A stretch of 64,000 nucleotides of DNA from Erinaceus europaeus (lineage: Eukaryota; Chordata; Mammalia; Eulipotyphla; Erinaceidae): positions 99,143,141-99,207,140 of the forward strand of contig NC_080166.1 of NCBI RefSeq assembly GCF_950295315.1, given 5' to 3'. Below, one piece after another: positions 57,392 to 64,000 of the stretch. The notes under the pieces are model-generated. The model was given only the letters and a program-made list of their open reading frames with translations, searched no databases and was not told where the DNA came from. The position numbers and the translations under genes are program-made. The stretch's first letter is position 1. Each line of letters begins with the position of its first letter.

Positions 57392-57695
57392 GCACACCTA
57401 GGGTACGTCTCCATCTTGAATGGGTATAACAAAAGGTTAAATAGACTTGTTGATATGTAAAACTCTCCATTACCTTCTCTATTAGAAATGGTAGATCGCA
57501 CAATGGCTATGCTAATTATTCTCATGCCTGAGGTTTCCTTTCCTGCGCACACCTAGGGTGTGTCTCCATCTTGAATGGGTGTAACAAAAGGTTAAAAAGA
57601 CGTTGTTGATATGTAAAAGTCTCAAATTCCTTCTCTATTAGAAACGTTAGGTTGCACTATGGTTATGCTAATAAGTTTTGTTTTATAGTAAGTAT
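57392..57695 (+). repeat. 155-bp imperfect tandem repeat in the LTR element
   Basis: Units 57392-57546 and 57547-about 57695, both opening gcacacctagggt and sharing tctccatcttgaatgggt, aacaaaaggttaaa, tccttctctattagaaa-like blocks. They are diverged more than the LTRs are from each other. Confidence 0.9.
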
Positions 57696-57980
57696 TGCAG
57701 CCAGCTGCCTTTGGGACTCTAGGCCGTTCCCCACCCCCATGAAAATGCCTGTCGAGACAAGTACGCCCCCCAGAGGCAAGAAATGTTTTTTTTTAAGCTG
57801 ATAAAGTTTTGCCCACAGAGGCAAGAAATTGCCCCCTCAGGCCTTCCCTTGGCAGTACATTGGTTCTTGTTACTTGCTTACATGTTTCTCCATGTTTGTG
57901 CCAGTTTCTTTTTTAAAAAAATGCCTGTCTGATAGAGGTTTCTGTTCACCCCACACCCTTGATACTGTAGTCATTTAGTT

Positions 57981-57998
57981 AAAAAGAAAAGGGGGAAT
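57981..57998 (+). promoter_or_regulatory. Polypurine tract
   Basis: aaaaagaaaagggggaat directly before the TG of the 3' LTR, the plus-strand primer site for reverse transcription. Confidence 0.9.
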
Positions 57999-58331
57999 TG
58001 TTGTATGCTTTACATTGGGTTGTTCTAGCTCTCCCCCTGCCAAGAAAATTTGGATCAGTCCTGCTAGTTTCGAGGGCCCGCTTGGCCCCGCCCCAAGGAA
58101 CCCTGAGAGGGTTCCAGAGTTCCAGAGTTCGAGAGTTAGAGAGTGCTTGGTGCCGCCGCGGAGAGAAGAGGCAGCAGAGTTCTGTTTGGTGATTAGTTGG
58201 GTTTAGTTTATGAATCATTGTTCCTGAATAAAGAAATACAGTTTCCCTGCCCAGCCGTATGTCTCTAGTCGTCTCTGTTACCCGCCCGTGAAGCTAGCTC
58301 GGCCAGCTGGAGCCGCCGAATTTTAACAACA
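57999..58331 (+). mobile_element. 3' LTR
   Basis: Same length as the 5' LTR, with eight substitutions and no indel by hand alignment. AATAAA at 58227-58232. Followed at once by the right TSD copy. Confidence 0.96.
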
Positions 58332-58345
58332 CTACAGACTGGGAG
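58332..58345 (+). repeat. 14-bp target-site duplication, right copy
   Basis: ctacagactgggag, identical to 55871-55884. L1 sequence continues from here. Confidence 0.95.
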
Positions 58346-59215
58346 TAGAAGAATTATCTCTATATAACATACTTCAGACTAATAAACAAAATATAAAAAG
58401 AACTCGGCAAATTAACACCAAAAAAACCAAGCAGTCCCATTAGAAAATGAGGTGAGGACCTGGATAGAAACTTCACTGAGAAGGAGATTCCAAGGGCCAA
58501 CAGACAGGGATATATGAGAAAGTTCTCAGAGTCACTGATTATCAGAGAAATGCAAATAAAGACAACAATGAGATACCACTTCACACCTGTGAGAATGGAT
58601 TGTAACAACAAAAGCTGGAGAGGATTGGGGTGGGGGAGGGAGAAGCACTTCCATACTGATGGTGGGAATGTAAATTGGCACAATCCTTGTGAAAAACTGG
58701 AGATTTCTCACGATGCTAGAAATGGACCTATAAACTCCTCTCCCACGGATTTACCCAAAGGAAACAATAACACCTATCAGAAGAGATATATGTGCACCTA
58801 TATTAATAGCAACACAATTTGTAATAGCACAACTTGAAGTAACCCAGATGTCCAATAATAAATGAGCAACTAAAAAAAAAAAAGAAGTGTTATATATACA
58901 GGATGGAATGCTACTCAACTGTTAAAAATTATTGTCATATCCTTTGTGTCATCTTGATGGAACTTGAAAACATCATGTCAAGTGAGAGAAGTCAAAAAGA
59001 GAAAGACAAATAACAAAAGATCTCACTGGACTTAATACACAGGGACAGGGAGGAAGAACACAAAGTGAAATGTGTACTAGGCATGATGTATTGCATCAAA
59101 GAATAGAACTCTGGAGAAGGAGGGACAAGATGGGACTGAAGAGAACCTTGGGATCCCGATGCATAATGATATAAAAAGATAAGTGCAGATGTTTGGTCCA
59201 AAATCTGCTTGTGGG
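58332..59215 (+). mobile_element. L1 ORF2 C-terminus and 3' UTR, second half of the split copy
   Basis: Continues the ORF2 reading broken at 55884: agataccacttcacacctgt, catactgatggtgggaatgt, atgtccaataataaatgagc, then the 3' UTR with gtattgcatcaaagaataga. There are many disabling changes. Confidence 0.88.
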
Positions 59216-59573
59216 TAAGTCTCTCTCTGCACGTCAGCAATTTCAGTAATGACTTTTTTGGGAGGCCTCTTGGATTTGAACATATCTGTTTTAAATGTAG
59301 CACCCTGGAAAGTGATAGGAAGCCTTAATGTTGTACTGTGTTATTGCAGTGCCTAAAGTGAAGTTATAGAAGACCCAGGACTTAATAAATGCAACAGGCC
59401 GTTCTTAGATCTAAGTGAAGAGCCTTCTCTTATCAAAAACAGAAAGGTATTAGATAATAGGATTTATTTTAACCAATGATGTGCAGGATGCAAACCCATG
59501 TGTCCTATTCTGAGAATAAACTTTCAAATAAGTTTCCCATTCAGCAAACTATTTAGTAAGTTTCTTCACTGAG

Positions 59574-59614
<41 letters not shown>

Positions 59615-60019
59615 TGTTCTTTGTGCACACACAGTCATGCACAAGTTTCCTTACAGGAAAGGTAAATAAACTCAGTTTATACAATAAAAAGCTCTTCTTT
59701 GCCAGTCTTCACTATGAATGTTAGTTTTACTGTGTTTAAATATATATTTTCTATACAGAAAAGAGAGGTAAAAAGAATTCTTCATCAACATAATAAAAAC
59801 AGATTTTTCTAAATTTAAATTCAAATGGAAGTTTAGTGAACATTTAAGAAACCGTGCATCCATATGCCTTCTGATGTCAAAATAACAAGCATCTCTACTA
59901 TATTAAAGCATAAGGACACCAATGTAGTTTATTATTTTATTAATTTCTAATTTATTTGGCTATACTAATTAAGTACTTCTTAAATTCTCAAAAATCAAGT
60001 AGGCACCATCTTTACAATT
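59216..60019. other. Unassigned DNA with a (GT)n microsatellite
   Basis: (GT)18 at 59575-59610. No exon or repeat is otherwise recognised. Confidence 0.5.
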
Positions 60020-60720
60020 TTTAAGAGACTTCAGGTGTGGAATGACAACCCTTCAGCTTCATTACTCGGGTGAGACCTTTCCTTTCATAGCATTCTCTAA
60101 TTCCATCCCAGGTGGACCATTTTCTAACAAAGTCCCAAAACCTAGATATACACCAGGTTCTGTGAGAGAGAGCATATGTTCACACGTACCCATAAACCAG
60201 TGCAAAATATATATCTGAAAGCAGAAGTACACTAGAGTTTGCAGTGAGTACCCTCCCCCCAACACTTCCTCTCCACTATTCCAACCTTTGGGTCCATGAT
60301 TGCTCAACAATTTGTTTGCTAACTGTCTTTTCAGTCACCAGGTTCCAGATGCCATCAGGATGCCGGCCAGGCTTCCCTGGACTGAAGACCCCACCAATGT
60401 GTCCTGGAGCTCCGCTTCCCCCGAGACCCACCCTACTAGGTGGGTCTGGCAGACTGGGAGACAGGCAGACTGGGAGTATGGACTGACCAGTCAACGTCCA
60501 TGTTCAGCGGGGAAGCAATTACAGAAGCCAGACCTTCCACCTTCTGCAACCCACAACGACCCTGGGTCCATGCTCCCAGAGGGATAGAGAATGGGAAAGC
60601 TATCAGGGGAGGGGGTGGGATATGGAGATTGGGTGGTGGGAATTGTGTGGAATTGTACCCCTTCTACTCTATGGTTTTGTTAATTTATCCTTTCTTAAAT
60701 AAAGAATAAATTTTTAAAAA
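60020..60720 (+). mobile_element. L1 extended 3' UTR copy, short form
   Basis: 5'-truncated at gagacttcaggtgtggaatg, ends tttcttaaataaagaataaa plus A's. An internal insertion of about 20 bases (ggtgggtctggcagactggg) lies near 60440-60470. Confidence 0.92.
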
Positions 60721-60849
60721 AGAGAGCTTCTGTGCTTTCTTTCATCAACTTATGTGGGTCTTATCAACTGATCTTCTTTAAATAAAAAAACATAACTAAT
60801 GCTAAAACTCTTCAATGGAAATACAAAATACTGATTTTATAAAGACATC

Positions 60850-61010
60850 TCAGGTTATGGGAGATAGAACACCAGATAGTGCGCACACTTTGCCCAGTTC
60901 AGGGATAGGATCCTAGACCCACCACTACATAGGAGTTCCATGGCACCAGGCAAAGTCTCAACACTGTGGTGAATTTCCTTTATTTTTTATCCAAAATAAA
61001 AAGAAAGAAA
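60850..61010 (+). mobile_element. Degenerate tRNA-derived SINE
   Basis: tgggagatagaacaccagat head, agggataggatcctagaccc, agttccatggcaccaggcaa and an A-rich end. Confidence 0.55.
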
Positions 61011-61074
61011 AAGTTAATCCACAGTGATAGAATATCCAAGGCCCCAGTATACTATCCATCCACCAAAAAGAGAA

Positions 61075-61212
61075 CATGTCAGAACCAGGTATCTCAGTAT
61101 CACAATAAAAGCTTGCAAGTCTGAGACCCCAGAGATGCCAACTTCAATTCCTGACACTATTAAATGCCAGAGTTGAATAGTGGTCTTTTCTTCTCTCACA
61201 AAATTAAATCAT
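61075..61212 (+). mobile_element. Degenerate tRNA-derived SINE, type D-like
   Basis: ttgcaagtctgagaccccag, aacttcaattcctgacacta, aatgccagagttgaatagtg in type D order. Confidence 0.6.
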
Positions 61213-61617
61213 CTTTTGGAAATAACTTGAAGAAATAATATGTCAAATATTTATTCTACTTTAGAATGTCTAAAATTATATATATGTATATAAAATACCT
61301 TGCAAAATAATGTAAAAATCATCTACAAAGATCATAAACAGAGAGCACCATACTAGAAGCTTTCCAAAGTTTTAGATAATTTTCCTCATATATAAATTGA
61401 ACTGGATGTCAGAAGAGTCATTTTTACTCCTAAATCCATGCTACATTGGACTCAGTTTGTTAAGCAGTGTTGTAACAAATTTTAAAAAGAAAAAGGAAAG
61501 GCTCTAACTGGTCCAGACATAAGTGGTTTACATATTAGTTAAAGTTAGGTAAAAATCACCATACTGGTATTTTACCTTTACCTTCCAAAAGGACCGAGCA
61601 ATTCCCAGTCTTTATTT
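61213..61617. other. Unassigned DNA
   Basis: No repeat or exon recognised. Confidence 0.4.
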
Positions 61618-61795
61618 CTGCTTTATTTTTTCTTATGCTTGATAGGACAGAAAGAAATGTAGAGAGGAAGAGGGGAGGTAGTGAGGGAGAGACAGTGGAG
61701 TTCACGAAGCTCGCCCCTTACAGATGGGGACCAGGGGCTTGAACCTGGGTCCTTGTACATTATAATGTCTGTGCTCAACCAAGTAACTCAGCCTT
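61618..61795 (-). mobile_element. tRNA-derived SINE, type B
   Basis: Inverted: tgctttattttttcttatgc tail, GA tract, cttacagatggggaccaggg, cttgaacctgggtccttgta, head complement gtgctcaaccaagtaactca. Confidence 0.9.
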
Positions 61796-61815
61796 TCTTT
61801 ATAAAAATGAGATAG

Positions 61816-62075
61816 AGGAGGCCAGACAGTGGTGCACCCAGGTAAGTGCATATAGGTTCAAGCCCAACTTCCCACCTGCAGGGCGAACACTTTACAAGTG
61901 GTGAAGCAGGTTCACAGGTGTCCAGGTGTCTCTTCTCCCTTTCTACCTCTACCTTTCAATTTCTCTGTCCTATCGAACAAAATAGGAACGAATGGCCACC
62001 AGGAGCTGTGAGTTCCTAGTGCTGGCACCAAGCCCTAGTGATAATCCTGGTGGAAAATTTTTAAAAATTAAAAAT
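61816..62075 (+). mobile_element. tRNA-derived SINE, type B-like, with 3' extension module
   Basis: gaggccagacagtggtgcac head, shortened middle, CT tract, then gccaccaggagctgtgagtt ... ataatcctggtgga as the module and an A/T tail. Confidence 0.9.
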
Positions 62076-62944
62076 AAGAGAGATAAAGACGGTTACATGG
62101 AATTAAGCCTTTCATTTACGTCAAATCTAATGAAGCTAAAGTTTTTTTAAGTCATCTACTTCAAAGTCATTTTCCCAGTCTGACCCAGATTGCTACAATC
62201 CTCTATATTTATCAGTCAAACCAATTACATCTACTCTTGATGACATACTCTCTGTGTGTATGTGTGTGTGTGATACTTCATCAGATGTAGAATATATTAT
62301 TTATTATTATCTTGCATTCAATTTAGAAGGAGAAAAGTCTGCCAATTAGACTATGATGAATCAATTTTAAACTAACACATCAATTTTTAAGATCTATTCT
62401 GATTTGAAAGATGGCACAACATTCTTAATAAAATAAGTTCACTAGAACTGGTGAAATATAATATTCCTTGCATGTTAAATAGAAATATGAAGAGCTGTTT
62501 GTATGAAGAACTTTTATCCATCCCTCACACAACTATACCATTTTAGGAAAGAAAAAAAAAAGTAATGAGAAAACTTAATGCTGTATTTCACAATGTCAGG
62601 ACATAGCAAACTAACTCTTTAAGACTAGAGGTGGTTCTCACCACACCTTAAATTAAGACTATTTCCTGACCGTCCACCAAAAAATGATTTTTTTGAACAA
62701 CAGGATTTTTAGCCAACTATGCATAAAATGTGGATGCATTTGTCTTGTTTATAAAACAAAATTTAAATGTTTAAATAAATACCCACTATAAATTCATTTT
62801 GCATATATATGTAAACACATATGTTAAAAGAAAACACCTTACCTTGACTGTATTTTCTCATAATTATCATTTCTTATTCTATTCTGGTACTAGAAAGAAC
62901 CAAGTATATATTCACCAAATCATTCAATTAAAACTCAAAGTTTT
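62076..62944. other. Unassigned AT-rich DNA
   Basis: A short (GT)n lies at 62250-62270. No exon or repeat is recognised. Confidence 0.4.
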
Positions 62945-63150
62945 GGGACCAGATGGTGGTGCACCTGGTTGAGTGTATACATTAAAATGCACAAGGACCG
63001 AGTTTCAAGCCCCCGGTCCCAACCTGCATAAAGGAAGCTTCACAAATGGTGAAGCATTGCTACAGGTGTCTTTCTCTATCTTTCTCTATCTTCCCCTTCT
63101 CTCTCAATGTCTCCTGCCTCTATATGAAATAAACAAATATTTTAAAAGAT
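62945..63150 (+). mobile_element. tRNA-derived SINE, type B
   Basis: tgggaccagatggtggtgca head, gtttcaagcccccggtccca, CT tract, gaaataaacaaatatt end. Confidence 0.94.
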
Positions 63151-63159
63151 ATAACTTTG

Positions 63160-64000
63160 TGTCCTAGTCACGGAACCTGGATTCCCACAAAGATATAATA
63201 GGTCTAGACCTCTAGCAGATCCTTCTCTCCACTACCTCTGGTCATCTCCATCAGGAACAACATCATAAACCTTCCTTCGTGAGCCCCTATAGGACTTAGC
63301 CCTCACTGTAGAAAAACAATGGTAGAAACTGCCCAACTCTCCAAAGAGAGGCTGGGTCAGCATACTCTGCCACTCGAGGAAGACTGTTACTGAAGTCTAG
63401 AATGTTCTAGAATGCAGCCTAGAATGTTCCTAGCTATGACCATGGAATATGAGCTCGGACAATAGGGATGCAGAAGTTACATAAGCTCTTCTGTTAAATA
63501 TTAATAGACACGGGCCCTAGATCAGATTGACCAGGTTTAGAGTTAATGGCATTTTATACATTTCTCACATTTGGGAGCTATTCTCTGCCCTTATCCAGCT
63601 TTCTCATCCTATTCCCAATTCTGACACAACTTCCCAGACAATACTTTTAACCCACCTGCATATTTATTATCTTTGGGGCTCTGGCAATAATTAGTAAAGC
63701 CATGCATCCCTTAGAATATAGCTAAAATATACTTCCTAGCTTCTTCTAACATGAAGACCCAAAATCTCATCTGCTATATTCTTACCTTTAGGTTCCTGAT
63801 CATTAAACAATTGCAGAGGTTACATAGCTCCTGTGCTGACTATGGGCCTCAGAGCAAATCTGTGGGGTTAATAATATTTATATACTTTTCCCATACTTGG
63901 GAACTACTCTCTTCCCTGATGCAGCTTTCTAGTCATTTTTCCAACTATGACACCATCTCCCCAGACAATAACTTAGATCACCTGAATGTTAGATGTCAAA
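63160..64000 (+). mobile_element. L1 extended 3' UTR copy, long form, old, runs off the window
   Basis: Matches the segment unique to the long form (compare 9440-10010: ggtcatctccatcaggaaca, gggagctattctctgccctt). A block from about 63467 recurs from about 63813. The 3' end lies beyond the window. Confidence 0.82.

Larger units (their letters stand above)
55885..58331 (+). mobile_element. Non-autonomous endogenous retrovirus-like element, complete with two LTRs
   Basis: It has 333-bp LTRs at both ends, a primer binding site, an internal region of 1,781 bp and a polypurine tract. There is no recognisable gag, protease, pol or env, so proteins must have been supplied by a relative. The tRNA-Lys-type primer site suggests class II (betaretrovirus-like) affinity, which is inference. 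LTR divergence of 8/333 (2.4%) indicates a fairly recent insertion, younger than the L1 it interrupts. Confidence 0.93.

Overview
The window is vertebrate (mammalian) nuclear DNA, AT-rich and gene-poor. It is dominated by poly(A)-tailed retroposons and holds no recognisable host protein-coding exon, rRNA gene or functional tRNA gene. The repeat content points to a hedgehog (Erinaceidae, probably Erinaceus). Four tRNA-derived SINE types occur more than 50 times: A, head like gtagcacagcgggttaagcg with an AACAAC-rich tail; B, head like gtgcacctggttgagcacac; C, head like ggaggtggcgcagtgg; D, head like ataatggttatgcaaagaga. I recognise these from hedgehog DNA, but the species call is inference. Ancient mammal-wide repeats (MIR, MER5A) confirm a placental genome.

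Layout. 1-8 kb: 5'-truncated L1 3' ends, SINEs and a 330-bp purine tract. 8-20 kb: a long-form L1 3' UTR copy, a probable solo LTR, an old inverted L1, and a short-form L1 3' UTR copy with clean target-site duplications (TSDs). 20-27 kb: degenerate SINEs and a stack of three or four plus-strand L1 ORF2/3' UTR fragments. 27-34 kb: dense SINEs and three L1 3' UTR copies. The copy at 29330-30743 carries the ORF2 end, the ordinary 3' UTR and an extra 0.9-kb poly(A)-terminated segment inside one 14-bp TSD. This identifies an otherwise puzzling noncoding repeat family (ten copies here) as the extended 3' UTR of an L1 lineage. 34-50 kb: SINEs, MER5A, MIRs and a recent 303-bp tandem duplication. 50-54 kb: an unidentified tailless 187-bp insert and a 270-bp pentanucleotide array. 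54-59 kb: L1 sequence interrupted by a SINE and by a complete two-LTR endogenous retrovirus-like element. 59-64 kb: mostly anonymous DNA, SINEs and two more L1 3' UTR copies, the last running off the end.

The most notable locus is the element at 55885-58331. It has paired 333-bp LTRs (8 differences by hand alignment), a tRNA-Lys-like primer binding site and a polypurine tract, but no recognisable gag, pro, pol or env. It has one 315-codon open frame with a hydrophobic N-terminus and eight 7-residue repeats, and it is flanked by a 14-bp TSD rather than the 4-6 bp expected of retroviral integration.

No genes cooperate here; the biology is retrotransposition. L1 machinery supplied the L1 and SINE insertions, and the LTR element is non-autonomous, so its proteins must have come from elsewhere. 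Repeat boundaries are hand-read and generally good to about 5-20 bases. They are sharper where a TSD is quoted.
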